The position numbers and the translations under genes are program-made. From the NCBI RefSeq assembly GCF_001447195.1, contig NZ_LFRI01000386.1, positions 186,001 through 250,000 of the forward strand: DNA of 64,000 bases, written 5' to 3'. Shown here in pieces: positions 1 through 8,202 of the stretch (position 1 is its first letter; each line of letters begins with the position of its first letter). Source of the DNA: Aquabacterium parvum. Its GTDB lineage: Bacteria; Pseudomonadota; Gammaproteobacteria; Burkholderiales; Burkholderiaceae_C. Under the pieces are notes generated by a model. It did no database searches and had not been told where the DNA came from. It was given only the letters and a program-made list of their open reading frames with translations.

Positions 1-1
1 C

Positions 2-451
2 CGTCACTTCGCCAGCAAGGCGCAGATGTTCGAGGGCCTCATCGGCTTCATCGAAGACAGCCTGTTCACGCTGGCCAACCAGGTCATCGAGCGCGAAGCC
101 GATCCAGCTTCGCAGATCGCTCGCATCGTCGCGGCGGTGCTGCAGTTCGCCGAGAAGAACCCGGGCATGGGCCGGGTCATGGTGGGCGATGCGCTGGTGC
201 ATGAGCACGAGCGGCTGCACGCGCGCATGAACCAGCTTTTCGATCGATTGGAGTCGACCTTGCGCCAGCCCGCCCGCAAGCTGGCTGAGTCTCGGGGTTC
301 GCCAACGCCGACGGTGGACGCGCAAGCCCTGGCTTCAGCGGCCATCAGCCTGGTGCTCGGGCGACTGCACCGCCATGCACGCACAGGCTTTCAACGTCAA
401 CCCACCGAGCACCTGGATGCGACCTTGCGGATCCTGCTCCAGGGGGGATGA
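2..451 (+). CDS. slmA: Nucleoid occlusion factor SlmA (5' truncated)
   Basis: This is the C-terminal part of a TetR-family protein. The open frame runs in from the window edge and the DNA-binding helix-turn-helix lies outside. The visible part starts with HFASK and continues FEGLIGFIEDSLFTL, which matches the SlmA ligand/dimerisation domain (the E. coli equivalent reads HFPSK...FDSLIEFIEDSL). Further shared features are the NPGM segment and the ARMNQLFDRLE helix. In the family SlmA binds specific chromosomal sites and blocks FtsZ polymerisation over the nucleoid. The stop at 449-451 is followed by a convergent PEP-CTERM gene. The identification is good; start and length cannot be given. Confidence 0.88.
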   Translation, partial: RHFASKAQMFEGLIGFIEDSLFTLANQVIEREADPASQIARIVAAVLQFAEKNPGMGRVMVGDALVHEHERLHARMNQLFDRLESTLRQPARKLAESRGSPTPTVDAQALASAAISLVLGRLHRHARTGFQRQPTEHLDATLRILLQGG

Positions 452-508
452 CCGGCTGGCCTGAAGGCGCGCTGGCCCGCCCGAGTGGGTGGCCAGGGGT
501 GACGTGCC

Positions 509-1288
509 TCAGCCTCGAGCGCGACGTCGAAGCCATCCCAGTGCGCCACAGGCGATCAGGCCCGACAACCCCAGTCCCCACGTCGTGGGTTCGGGCACGG
601 GCGTCACCGTCACGCCCTGGATGGCCAGGGCCGTCGAGGTTGACGTGTCGCCGCGATCGACCACGCCCACGGCCAACTCGATGTGGTTGAGCGCCAGCGG
701 CCCGGCGTCATCGGCGAAGGTGTGCGTGAAGGTGAGCCAGCCGCTGCCATGCTGAAAGCCGCCAAAGCCCTGCAGGTCGGCGATGCGGGGCGTGCCCAGC
801 TCGAACAAGCGACCACCGATGGTGGCGAACGCCAGGTCGGGCAGGCCTGCAACCGGGTCTTCGTTGCTCAACAGCTGCCAGCGAAAGCTCAGCGTGTCGC
901 CCGCGCGGACCGACACGGTGCGCGATGCGACCGAGCCTTCCAGCGCCTGAAGCAGCGCGCCATCGGCGCTGGTGTCGAGTGCACCGATGTTCAGCCCGGC
1001 CAGCTCTTCCACGCCACGTGGCTGTTGCGCCGCGATCGCTCCGCTGCCCACCACGGCCGAGCCAGCGATGTCGTCCGAAGCATCGAAAGCGGTGGTCAGC
1101 AGCAAGATGGTGTCGCTGGGTGCCGATGCATCGCCAGAGACGCTCCAGCCGTCAAAGGCCGGTGAAACGGGCTGCACGCCAACGATCGTCAACTCGGCAG
1201 CTTGGGTGACGATGACCGATGCCTGGGCGGTTGCCGACAGGGTGGCCCCCAGGGCCAGGGCAGCAAGTGATGGAGCGATGCGATGCAT
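509..1288 (-). CDS. PEP-CTERM sorting domain protein
   Basis: A 259-residue exported protein of unknown role. It has a signal peptide (MHRIAPSLAALALGATLSATAQAS), a beta-rich Ser/Thr/Asp/Gly body, and a C-terminal sorting signal of VPEP, a hydrophobic segment (about residues 238-252) and an RRRARG tail. In PEP-CTERM systems an exosortase cleaves at this signal and the protein is delivered to the outer surface or extracellular matrix. No exosortase is in this window. The ATG at 1288 is chosen because the signal peptide begins there; the frame stays open far upstream but only antisense to the next gene. The molecular function cannot be read from the sequence. Confidence 0.8.
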   Translation of the reverse strand: MHRIAPSLAALALGATLSATAQASVIVTQAAELTIVGVQPVSPAFDGWSVSGDASAPSDTILLLTTAFDASDDIAGSAVVGSGAIAAQQPRGVEELAGLNIGALDTSADGALLQALEGSVASRTVSVRAGDTLSFRWQLLSNEDPVAGLPDLAFATIGGRLFELGTPRIADLQGFGGFQHGSGWLTFTHTFADDAGPLALNHIELAVGVVDRGDTSTSTALAIQGVTVTPVPEPTTWGLGLSGLIACGALGWLRRRARG

Positions 1289-1465
1289 GTCGAAGTTCCG
1301 GCAGGTGGGGCGATGACGATGGACGCACTCTATGGATGTGCGATGACACCCCTGCGTGCCAGTTGGCCTGGGCTTGAGGTCTGATCGGATCAGGGTTGAC
1401 GAACCTGCGTCGTTCGAAGCCCGTTCGCCATGCGGGCCAAGTGCTGCCGCGTAAACTCCGCTCCC

Positions 1466-2362
1466 ATGCAAGCCCCCGATCTGCCTTCCTTCCTGCGGCG
1501 TGCCGAGCGCACGCTGGACCTGCTGGACAACTGGCTCAGCCCGCACCTGGCCGCCCCCGACTGGTCGGCCGCCGTGGCTTGGCGTTATCGGCGTCGTGCT
1601 GCAGGGCAGCGCTCGCTGGACCCCATCGCGAGGTTGGACCCCATTGCCTACGATGACCTCAAAGAGGTCGACACGCAGAAAGGCCGTTTCGCGCGCAACC
1701 TCGCGCAGTTCGTGGCGGGCCGCACCGCCAACAACGTGCTGCTGTCGGGTGCGCGTGGCACGGGCAAGTCCTCGCTGGTCAAGGCGGGCTTGCACGCACA
1801 CGCATCGCAAGGCTTGTGTCTCATCGAGGTCGACAAGGCCGACCTGGTGGACCTGCCCGATCTGGTCGAGCTGGTGAGCGAGCGCCCCGAGCGCTTCATC
1901 ATCTTCTGCGATGACCTCAGCTTCGATGAGGGGGAGCCCGGCTACAAGGCGCTGAAGTCGGTGCTCGACGGCACCGTGGCTGCGCACGGCGACAACGTGC
2001 TGGTGGTTGCCACCTCCAACCGCCGGCACCTGCTGCCCGAGTACCACTCGGACAACAAAAGCTACTCGCGTGGCGACGATGGCGAGCTGCACCCCGGCGA
2101 GGTGGTGGAAGAAAAAATCTCGCTGTCCGAGCGTTTCGGACTGTGGGTCAGCTTCTACCCGTTCAGCCAGGACGAGTACCTGGCCATCGTGGCGCAGTGG
2201 TTGCGGCACCTGGGCCTGAACGACGAGGCCATTGAGGCCGCCCGTCCTGAAGCGCTGGTGTGGGCCATTGAGCGCGGTTCACGCTCGGGTCGCGTGGCGC
2301 AGCAGTTCGCACGCGACCACGCTGGCCGCGTGGCCGGGCAAGGCGAGGCAGGTCATGTCTGA
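1466..2362 (+). CDS. DUF815-family AAA+ ATPase
   Basis: A 298-residue P-loop ATPase of the DUF815 family. A helical N-terminus (about 1-85) precedes the Walker A motif GARGTGKS (95-102), a Walker B-like strand FIIFCDD (144-150) and a sensor-like segment VVATSNRRH near 180. The C-terminal part carries SERFGLWVSFYPF, typical of this family. Members are widespread in proteobacteria but their substrate is not known to me. The start at 1466 gives the usual family N-terminus. The stop codon lies inside the start of mutT (8 bp overlap), so the two are probably cotranscribed and translationally coupled. Confidence 0.85.
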   Translation: MQAPDLPSFLRRAERTLDLLDNWLSPHLAAPDWSAAVAWRYRRRAAGQRSLDPIARLDPIAYDDLKEVDTQKGRFARNLAQFVAGRTANNVLLSGARGTGKSSLVKAGLHAHASQGLCLIEVDKADLVDLPDLVELVSERPERFIIFCDDLSFDEGEPGYKALKSVLDGTVAAHGDNVLVVATSNRRHLLPEYHSDNKSYSRGDDGELHPGEVVEEKISLSERFGLWVSFYPFSQDEYLAIVAQWLRHLGLNDEAIEAARPEALVWAIERGSRSGRVAQQFARDHAGRVAGQGEAGHV

Positions 2363-2828
2363 GCGCAAGTCCTATCACGTGATGGACGCGACCGACCGCG
2401 TGCCGGTGGACGTGGCCGTGGGCGTGCTCATCGAGCGCGATGAGAGCGGGCACGAAGGCCGCTTCCTGTTGACCTCGCGTCCGCAGGGCAAGGTCTACGC
2501 GGGCCACTGGGAATTCCCGGGCGGCAAGTTGGAGCAGGGTGAGACGGTGGAGCAGGCGCTGCGCCGCGAACTGCACGAAGAAATCGGCATCACCATCGCG
2601 GCAGCCGAGCCCTGGAAGGTCGAGCTGATGGACTACCCCCACGCACGCGTGCGCCTGCACTTCTGCAAGGTGTTTGCGTGGGAGGGAGAATTCGAGATGC
2701 GCGAGGGCCAGCAGATGGCGTGGCAGTCGCTGCCGGTGCAGGCTCAGCCGGTGCTGCCCGGCACCATCCCGGTGCTGCAGTGGCTGGCTCAGGAGCGAGG
2801 CCACACGGGCCTCACTCACCTGGGTTGA
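2355..2828 (+). CDS. mutT: 8-oxo-dGTP diphosphatase MutT-type Nudix hydrolase
   Basis: A 157-residue Nudix protein. The Nudix box spans about residues 57-79 (GGKLEQGET...RELHEEIGI) with the metal-binding RE..EE residues intact, and the upstream WEFPGG motif is typical of MutT. In the family it hydrolyses 8-oxo-dGTP to the monophosphate and so prevents A:T to C:G transversions. The length is slightly over the 130 residues of E. coli MutT because of an N-terminal extension. The start is set at 2355, where the ATG overlaps the DUF815 stop; an in-frame upstream extension would only run through the neighbour gene. Substrate preference within Nudix hydrolases is inferred. Confidence 0.85.
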   Translation: MSERKSYHVMDATDRVPVDVAVGVLIERDESGHEGRFLLTSRPQGKVYAGHWEFPGGKLEQGETVEQALRRELHEEIGITIAAAEPWKVELMDYPHARVRLHFCKVFAWEGEFEMREGQQMAWQSLPVQAQPVLPGTIPVLQWLAQERGHTGLTHLG

Positions 2829-2870
2829 TGCGAGGGCCGGCCGCGCGATGCGACCTGGGCCCTTTTCACC

Positions 2871-3098
2871 TCACTGCGAAGCGCCGCTGGCGGCTTCAGA
2901 CGCGGCAGCAGCCACCGGCGCGGCTTCGCTGGCGGGCAGGCTGGCGGCGGGCGCGGGTGCACTGCCGTGCGCTTCTTCGGTGTGGCCGGCATCGATGCCG
3001 TGCTTTTCTCCGCTCATGTCGATGTCACCGCCGCTTTTCATCAGCACGAACATCGCGAGGGCCGCGAAAGCCACGAAGGCCACAACAATCTTCCACAT
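2871..3098 (-). CDS. Small membrane-anchored Ala-rich protein
   Basis: A 75-residue protein of unknown function. Residues 2-20 form a single hydrophobic segment (IVVAFVAFAALAMFVLM), then a short polar part with His, Asp and Glu (GDIDMSGEKHGIDAGHTEEAHG) and an Ala/Pro/Ser tail. It is probably an inner-membrane protein with a disordered periplasmic tail. The start is supported by GGAGA about 6 bp upstream of the ATG. It is convergent with mutT and divergent from the crotonase gene. No family was recognised. Confidence 0.6.
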   Translation of the reverse strand: MWKIVVAFVAFAALAMFVLMKSGGDIDMSGEKHGIDAGHTEEAHGSAPAPAASLPASEAAPVAAAASEAASGASQ

Positions 3099-3325
3099 GG
3101 GGATCTCCAGTCGGGATGTGAACAAACAAGGCGCCTGTTGGACGCCATCGAGCCGGCACGGGTGGCGCGGCGCAGGCATCGTAGGCGCGAATGGGCATGC
3201 TGCCCCCTCCGGACTGACCCGAGGTTGATGCAAAGCAGCTCCCGCCCGTGTCGGATCTGACGGACACGCTGCGTTATGCTGAGCCGCGTTCCGACACCCC
3301 CAGACCCACACAGAGCGAGACAACC

Positions 3326-4204
3326 ATGAGCTACCAGACCCTGAGTTACGCCGTCGGTGACGACGGCGTGCTGCTGCTGACCCTCAATCGCCCCGAGCAA
3401 CTCAACGCCTTCACGGTCGAGATGGCCAACGAGCTGGTCGATGCCTTCACCCGTGCCAGCGACGACGACGCCGTGCGCGCCATCGTCGTCACCGGGGCTG
3501 GCAAGGCGTTTTGTGCCGGCATGGACCTCAGCGTGGGCGGCAACGTCTTCGGCCTCGACGAGTCTCAGCAGCCCACGCTGGCCGACATGCGCGAGCGCCT
3601 GACGGACAAGGCCATCCACGAGGGTGTGCGCGACACGGGCGGGCGCGTGGTGCTGTCCATCTTCAACTGCAAGAAGCCGGTGATCGGCGCCATCAACGGC
3701 GCGGCCGTGGGCATTGGCGCCACCATGACGCTGCCCATGGACATCCGCATCGCGTCAGAGAAGGCGCGCATCGGCTTCGTGTTCGGGCGCATCGGCATCG
3801 TGCCCGAGGCCTGCTCGAGCTGGTTCCTGCCGCGCATCGTGGGCATCTCGCAAGCGCTGGAGTGGACCTACATGGCCGACATCTTCGATGGCCACGAGGC
3901 CCAACGGGGCGGGCTGGTCAAGTGCGTGGTGCCGCCTGAGCAGTTGCTGGAAGAAGCGATGAAGATCGCGCGGCGCATCGCGTCGGAGCGCTCGGCCGTG
4001 GGCATCGCGCTGACGCGCCAGATGATGTACCGCAACTCGGCGCAGCCGCACCCGCTGGCCGCGCACGAGGTCGATTCGCTGGCGATGTTCTACACCAGCA
4101 TTGGCGACGGCAAGGAAGGCGTGCAGGCCTTCCTCGACAAGCGGCCTGCCCAGTTCAAGGGTAAGGCCTCGGAGATGCCGCCGTTTTACCCCTGGTGGGA
4201 ATGA
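3326..4204 (+). CDS. Crotonase / enoyl-CoA hydratase family protein
   Basis: A 292-residue enoyl-CoA hydratase/isomerase-family protein. The CoA/oxyanion-hole segments are AFCAGMDL (61-68) and GAAVGIGAT (125-133), followed by MDIRIASEKARIGFVFGRIGIVPE with a candidate acidic residue Glu161. The C-terminus ends in PPFYPWWE, common in the subgroup annotated as crotonase/enoyl-CoA hydratase of unassigned substrate. The likely role is fatty acid or acyl-CoA degradation in the cytoplasm. It stands alone, divergent from the small anchored protein, with an ATG at 3326 after a weak GAGCGAGA. The exact reaction (hydration or isomerisation) cannot be told from sequence. Confidence 0.85.
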   Translation: MSYQTLSYAVGDDGVLLLTLNRPEQLNAFTVEMANELVDAFTRASDDDAVRAIVVTGAGKAFCAGMDLSVGGNVFGLDESQQPTLADMRERLTDKAIHEGVRDTGGRVVLSIFNCKKPVIGAINGAAVGIGATMTLPMDIRIASEKARIGFVFGRIGIVPEACSSWFLPRIVGISQALEWTYMADIFDGHEAQRGGLVKCVVPPEQLLEEAMKIARRIASERSAVGIALTRQMMYRNSAQPHPLAAHEVDSLAMFYTSIGDGKEGVQAFLDKRPAQFKGKASEMPPFYPWWE

Positions 4205-4274
4205 GCGCGGGGCTCGGCGGCATCCCGCCCCGAGCCTTTGCCTGAGCCCGGCAGCAAAGGAGAGGCCCGGCCAT

Positions 4275-4301
4275 GAAAAAGCCCGGCACAAAGGCCGGGC
4301 T
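4275..4301 (-). terminator. Rho-independent terminator of the SWIB gene
   Basis: Minus strand: 8-bp stem AGCCCGGC/GCCGGGCT with loop CTTTGT, followed by TTTTT. It lies about 50 bp after the stop of the SWIB-domain gene and 70 bp after the convergent crotonase stop. Confidence 0.8.
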
Positions 4302-4353
4302 GTCGAGGTCCTGTGGCTTGCTGTTCGTCAACAGCAGGCTCGGGACGTGAGCA

Positions 4354-4680
4354 TCAGCTCAGGTGTTCGCTCACGAGCTTGGTCAGCTCGAACATCGTGA
4401 CCTGCGGCTTCTTGAAGATGGGCTTCAATTTGTCGTCGGCGTTGATGTTGCGCTTGTTGGCGGCGTCCTGCAGGTTGTGCTTCTTGATGTACTCCCAGAT
4501 TTTCTTGGTCACCTCGGTGCGAGGTGCCGGTGCGGCGCCGATCACGGCGGCCAGCACGGGGCTGGGGGTCAGCGGCTTGGCGAAAGCCGCGTTGGGGGCG
4601 CGCTTGGCAGCGGCCTTCTTGGCTGCAGGGGCCTTGGTGGCCGCGGCCTTGGTGGCCGGGGCTTTCTTCGCAGTTGCCAT
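4354..4680 (-). CDS. SWIB/MDM2-domain protein with Lys/Ala-rich N-terminal tail
   Basis: A 108-residue protein in two parts. Residues 1-33 are a low-complexity, basic, histone-H1-like tail made of Ala, Lys, Pro and Thr. Residues about 34-108 form a SWIB domain: PLTPSPVLAAVIG, then RTEVTKKIWEYIKKHNLQD, then RNINADDKLKPIF and the final helix MFELTKLVSEHL. SWIB domains occur in eukaryotic chromatin remodellers, in chlamydial topoisomerase and as small proteins in many proteobacteria. The combination suggests a small DNA- or nucleoid-associated protein, which is inference. It is monocistronic with its own terminator. Confidence 0.88.
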   Translation of the reverse strand: MATAKKAPATKAAATKAPAAKKAAAKRAPNAAFAKPLTPSPVLAAVIGAAPAPRTEVTKKIWEYIKKHNLQDAANKRNINADDKLKPIFKKPQVTMFELTKLVSEHLS

Positions 4681-4954
4681 GTGAATTCACTCCAGAAGTC
4701 AGTCAGATCTGATGCGGTTGTGGGCGTTCGATGTGTCCCGAACGTCTCGCGTCAACCGACAGCACGCATGGTACTGCTTTCTCTAGCGCAAAACCATGGC
4801 CTTGCAAGACCTTTTGTGAGGGGATGTCGCCCGATGGCATCGCGCAAGGCCCTGTGTTGGCGCCATCTGCATGAGGGCTGACACCAAGTGCCGTGCAAGG
4901 TGAGGGTGCTTTGGTGTCCAATGCCCGCTTGTGTCTGCTTTGATGGAGCTGTGG

Positions 4955-6217
4955 ATGTCGCCTCAAGCCGTGTTGGCCCAACCCTTCACCCTGCCCGCCG
5001 GGGCCGTGGTCAAGAACCGCCTTTTCAAGTCCGCGATGAGCGAAGCGCTGGGCACCCGTGAAGGTGCTGCGACGCCGGAACTCGTGCGCCTCTATGGTGC
5101 ATGGGCCGATGGCGGCATCGGCTTGTGCATCACCGGCAACGTGATGGTGGACCGCCGCGCCTTGGGCGAGCCGGGCAACGTCGTCATCGAAAGCGATCGC
5201 TTCCTGGCCGAGCTCACGGCCTGGGCGCAGGCGGCCACGCGCAATGGCACGCAATGCTGGGTGCAGCTCAACCACCCCGGCAAGCAGGCGCCCAAGGGCC
5301 TGAACAAAGAGAACATCGCGCCATCGGCCGTGCCCTTCCGCGCCGAGATGCAGGCGTTCTTTCCGACCCCGCGTGAGATGACCGAGGCCGAAATCAAGGA
5401 GGTCATCGAGCGCTTTGCGCGCGCGGCCGAACTGGTCAAGCGCGCGGGCTTCACGGGCGTGCAGATCCACGGTGCGCACGGCTACCTGGTCAGCCAGTTC
5501 CTGTCGCCGCACCACAACCGCCGCACCGACGACTGGGGCGGCACGCCCGAGAAGCGCCGTCGCTTCGTGCTGAGCGTGCTGGCCGCCATGCGCGAGAAGG
5601 TGGGCCCCGGCTTTCCGATCGGCATCAAGCTGAACTCGGCCGACTTCCAGCGCGGTGGCTTCACCGAAGAAGAGTCGCTCGACACCATCCGCGCCTTGTC
5701 GGATGCCGGCATCGACCTGATTGAAATTTCCGGTGGCACTTATGAGGCCCCGGCCATGACAGGCGTGAAGAACAAGGCCGAGCCGGCGAAGGCGAGCACG
5801 AAGCAGCGCGAGGCCTACTTCCTGGAGTTCGCCGAGAAAGCGCGCAAGGCCGTCAAGACACCCCTGGTGGTCACCGGTGGCTTCCGTTCGCTGCAGGGCA
5901 TGGCCGACGCCATCACCTCGGGGTCGGTGGACTTTGTCGGCGTGGCGCGGGTGCTGGCGATCGAGCCCGATGCACCCAACCGCCTGCTGTCTGGTCAGCA
6001 GACGCGCCACCAGGTGCGCCCGCTCAAGACCGGCATCGGCTACATCGACAAGATGGGCATGATGGAGGTGGTCTGGTACACGGGCCAGCTCAAGCGCATT
6101 GGCCGTGGTGAGCCGCCCAAGCCGGGCGAGATGCCGCTGTGGGTGTTCGTCAAGTACATCGCCAAGCAGGCGGGGCTGGGGCGCAAGAAGGGGCCGGCGA
6201 AGTTGCGGGCGAGTTGA
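4955..6217 (+). CDS. NADH:flavin oxidoreductase (old yellow enzyme family)
   Basis: A 420-residue FMN-dependent TIM-barrel oxidoreductase. Family features in order: the N-terminal KNRLFKSAMSE, GNVMVDRR, WVQLNHPGKQ, the substrate/FMN motif HGAHGYLVSQFLSPHHNRRTD, then TGGFRS and VDFVGVARVLA near the FMN phosphate site. Such enzymes reduce activated C=C bonds with NAD(P)H. The start is put at the third in-frame start codon because GGAG sits 6 bp before that ATG; a GTG at 4931 and an ATG at 4943 are alternatives. The gene is convergent with the iron operon, with only 14 bp between stops. The physiological substrate is unknown. Confidence 0.85.
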   Translation: MSPQAVLAQPFTLPAGAVVKNRLFKSAMSEALGTREGAATPELVRLYGAWADGGIGLCITGNVMVDRRALGEPGNVVIESDRFLAELTAWAQAATRNGTQCWVQLNHPGKQAPKGLNKENIAPSAVPFRAEMQAFFPTPREMTEAEIKEVIERFARAAELVKRAGFTGVQIHGAHGYLVSQFLSPHHNRRTDDWGGTPEKRRRFVLSVLAAMREKVGPGFPIGIKLNSADFQRGGFTEEESLDTIRALSDAGIDLIEISGGTYEAPAMTGVKNKAEPAKASTKQREAYFLEFAEKARKAVKTPLVVTGGFRSLQGMADAITSGSVDFVGVARVLAIEPDAPNRLLSGQQTRHQVRPLKTGIGYIDKMGMMEVVWYTGQLKRIGRGEPPKPGEMPLWVFVKYIAKQAGLGRKKGPAKLRAS

Positions 6218-6231
6218 GGACGGCGCCTCGC

Positions 6232-7353
6232 TCAATCATCGGCGAGCAGCGCCGGGCCGATGTCGGCCAGCGTGGCGCAGCCGGTCAGGGCCATGGCGGC
6301 CTCGAGTTCGTCGCGCAACAAGCGGATGGCGTGCGCCACACCCAGGGCACCGGCCGTGGCCAGCGCGTGAACCGCAGGTCGGCCGATCAGCACGGCTCGC
6401 GCGCCCAGCGCCAGGGCTTTGAGGACGTCGGTGCCGCGTCGGATGCCGCCATCCACCAAGACAGGCACGCCGGGTCCGACGGCCTCCACGATGGGCGGCA
6501 AGGCCCTGGCCGTGGTGATCGTGGTGTCCAGGGTGCGCCCCCCATGGTTGGAGACGATGATGCCTTGCACACCTGCCTGGACCGCGAGGCGAGCGTCATC
6601 CGGGTGAAGCACGCCTTTGAGAAGGATGGGCAGTCGGGTCACCTGTTTGAGCCAGGCGATGTCGTCCCAGGTGGGGGCGTGGTGCAGCAAGCCATCAAAG
6701 AGCGCGCTTTGCTCCGGCGACAGCGTTGGTGACGGTGGGGTGCTCATGCCCCGCAGGTTGACGGCCGAGACGCCTTCAGGCAGCCGAAAGCCTGCGCGCC
6801 TCTCGCGGTCGCGAACGCCGCTGGTGGGGGCATCAACGGTGAGCACCAGGGCTTCGTAGCCAGCCGCCTCCGCGCGCTTGATCAGCAGCCGAGTGAACTC
6901 GCGGTCGGGCTGAAGATAGAGCTGCATCCACAAGGGGCCGCGCAGGTGATCGAGAGCGGTCGCGTCGGCGATGTCTTCAAGGGCGGTGCTCGATTGGGTG
7001 CTCAAGACGTAGCCAGCCTCCTGGGCGGCTGCCGCCAGCGCCGAGCCGATTTCACCTTCGGGGTGTGCAAGCAGCTGGTAGGCGATCGGCGCCAGCATGA
7101 GAGGGTGGGCCATGGTACGGCCGAATAGCTCGGTTCGCGTGTGGCCACCAGCTGTGCGCCTGAGCACACGCGGCACGAGTGAGATGGCTTGCCAAGCGCG
7201 TGCGTTGGCCTGCAGCGTGTGCTCGTCCGCGGCACCACCTTGCAGGTAAGCCCAGGCGCCGGCCGGCATGTTGTGCGAAGCATGCCGTTCGTAATCGGCG
7301 AGGCTGAAAACGTCGGGCGGGATGGCGTGCAGGTCAGGGGATGGGGTTTGCAT
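6232..7353 (-). CDS. FMN-dependent alpha-hydroxy acid oxidase/dehydrogenase
   Basis: A 373-residue member of the L-lactate dehydrogenase/glycolate oxidase family. Visible hallmarks are the N-terminal AYLQGGAADEHTL, MLAPIAYQ, the FMN-side LWMQLYLQPDRE, the catalytic VSNHGGR with its conserved His-Gly-Gly-Arg, and the flavin phosphate-binding VDGGIRRGTDVLKALALGA. The enzyme oxidises a 2-hydroxy acid such as L-lactate or glycolate and passes electrons to oxygen or to the quinone pool. It is last in a tight minus-strand run behind a Fur-like site (siderophore receptor, PiuC, PepSY, cytochrome b561), 12 bp after the cytochrome. That context suggests an electron donor for a membrane reductase, which is inference. 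Confidence 0.85.
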   Translation of the reverse strand: MQTPSPDLHAIPPDVFSLADYERHASHNMPAGAWAYLQGGAADEHTLQANARAWQAISLVPRVLRRTAGGHTRTELFGRTMAHPLMLAPIAYQLLAHPEGEIGSALAAAAQEAGYVLSTQSSTALEDIADATALDHLRGPLWMQLYLQPDREFTRLLIKRAEAAGYEALVLTVDAPTSGVRDRERRAGFRLPEGVSAVNLRGMSTPPSPTLSPEQSALFDGLLHHAPTWDDIAWLKQVTRLPILLKGVLHPDDARLAVQAGVQGIIVSNHGGRTLDTTITTARALPPIVEAVGPGVPVLVDGGIRRGTDVLKALALGARAVLIGRPAVHALATAGALGVAHAIRLLRDELEAAMALTGCATLADIGPALLADD

Positions 7354-7365
7354 GGGCAGGCGAGC

Positions 7366-7905
7366 TCAATCGATGTCGCCTTCAGCGGGAGGTCGCTTGC
7401 GGCCATGGATCATCGAATGCACGAGATTCTCGCGCTGATGCACGCTGGTCAGCAACACACCCACCACATGCAGCCCGATCAGTGGCAGCAGGGCCCAGGC
7501 CAGCGTGGTGTGCACGACCTCCAACGTTTCGGAGCCCCAGTAACGATCGGTGGTCTGCAGCCAGCCCACGAAAGTCAGGCTGGCCACGGTCAGCAGCAGG
7601 CTGAGCACCATCCAGGCCCCCAAGGGGTTGTGACCGATGTGCCGAGGCGCCTGACCGCGCACCACCTGGCTGGCGTAGGACCAGGTTGATCGGGCGCCTC
7701 TGATGAAAGAGGCGAAGCGGGCGTGTCGGGGGCCGACGAAGCCCCACAGCAGACGCAGCGCCACGCAAGCCATGGCGACAAAGCCGGCCGTCTCGTGCCA
7801 GCTGCCTGGCACACCCATGTGCAGCGTGCTGGTCCAGGCGATGGTGATCGCACCAAGCAAGGTCCAGTGCAGCGTGCGCACGAGGGGGTCCCAGACGCGG
7901 GTCAT
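7366..7905 (-). CDS. Cytochrome b561-domain membrane protein
   Basis: A 179-residue integral membrane protein of the Ni-hydrogenase/cytochrome b561 type. It has four hydrophobic segments (about 12-30, 38-57, 95-117 and 130-152). Candidate haem ligands are His13 in TLHW, His37 in SWHETAG, the histidine in EVVHTT and the one in GLHVVGVLL. In the family these proteins carry two b haems and move electrons between quinone and a periplasmic partner. The gene overlaps the upstream PepSY gene by 4 bp (ATGA), so translation is coupled, and a flavoenzyme gene follows. Together they look like a split membrane reductase; the electron acceptor is unknown. Confidence 0.85.
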   Translation of the reverse strand: MTRVWDPLVRTLHWTLLGAITIAWTSTLHMGVPGSWHETAGFVAMACVALRLLWGFVGPRHARFASFIRGARSTWSYASQVVRGQAPRHIGHNPLGAWMVLSLLLTVASLTFVGWLQTTDRYWGSETLEVVHTTLAWALLPLIGLHVVGVLLTSVHQRENLVHSMIHGRKRPPAEGDID

Positions 7906-8189
7906 TTCTGGCCGGCGTCGCCGATCAGCTCCAGCGTTCTCGGGTTGAAGTAGGCCTCGCGGCGCTTGCCTTTGCCGTCAAAGCCGTAGACCTCGTAGCA
8001 GCCGTTGTCGATCTTGATTTTGCGCACGTCCCAGCCATCCGCCTGGAGTTTGTCGGAAAGGTCTTCGCGCAGTTTCCATTCCTTGCTGGGTTCGTTGCAC
8101 TTGAAGTCACCATGGGCCATGGCGACCTGGTTGGCCAGGCCCATGCCGAGGCAAAGGCAGATCATCTGGAGGGTTTGACGGAATTGCAT
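7902..8189 (-). CDS. Exported PepSY-domain protein
   Basis: A 95-residue protein with a signal peptide (MQFRQTLQMICLCLGMGLANQVAMA) and one PepSY-like domain: LSDKLQADGWDVRKIKIDNGCYEVYGFDGKGKRREAYFNPRTLELIGD. Two cysteines in the mature part (FKCNEP and DNGCYEV) could form a disulfide. Small periplasmic PepSY proteins often pair with cytochrome b561 proteins. Here the gene lies 13 bp after piuC and overlaps the cytochrome gene. The ATG at 8189 is chosen because it begins the signal peptide. Confidence 0.82.
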   Translation of the reverse strand: MQFRQTLQMICLCLGMGLANQVAMAHGDFKCNEPSKEWKLREDLSDKLQADGWDVRKIKIDNGCYEVYGFDGKGKRREAYFNPRTLELIGDAGQK

Positions 8190-8202
8190 GGTGTGTCGGG
8201 GC

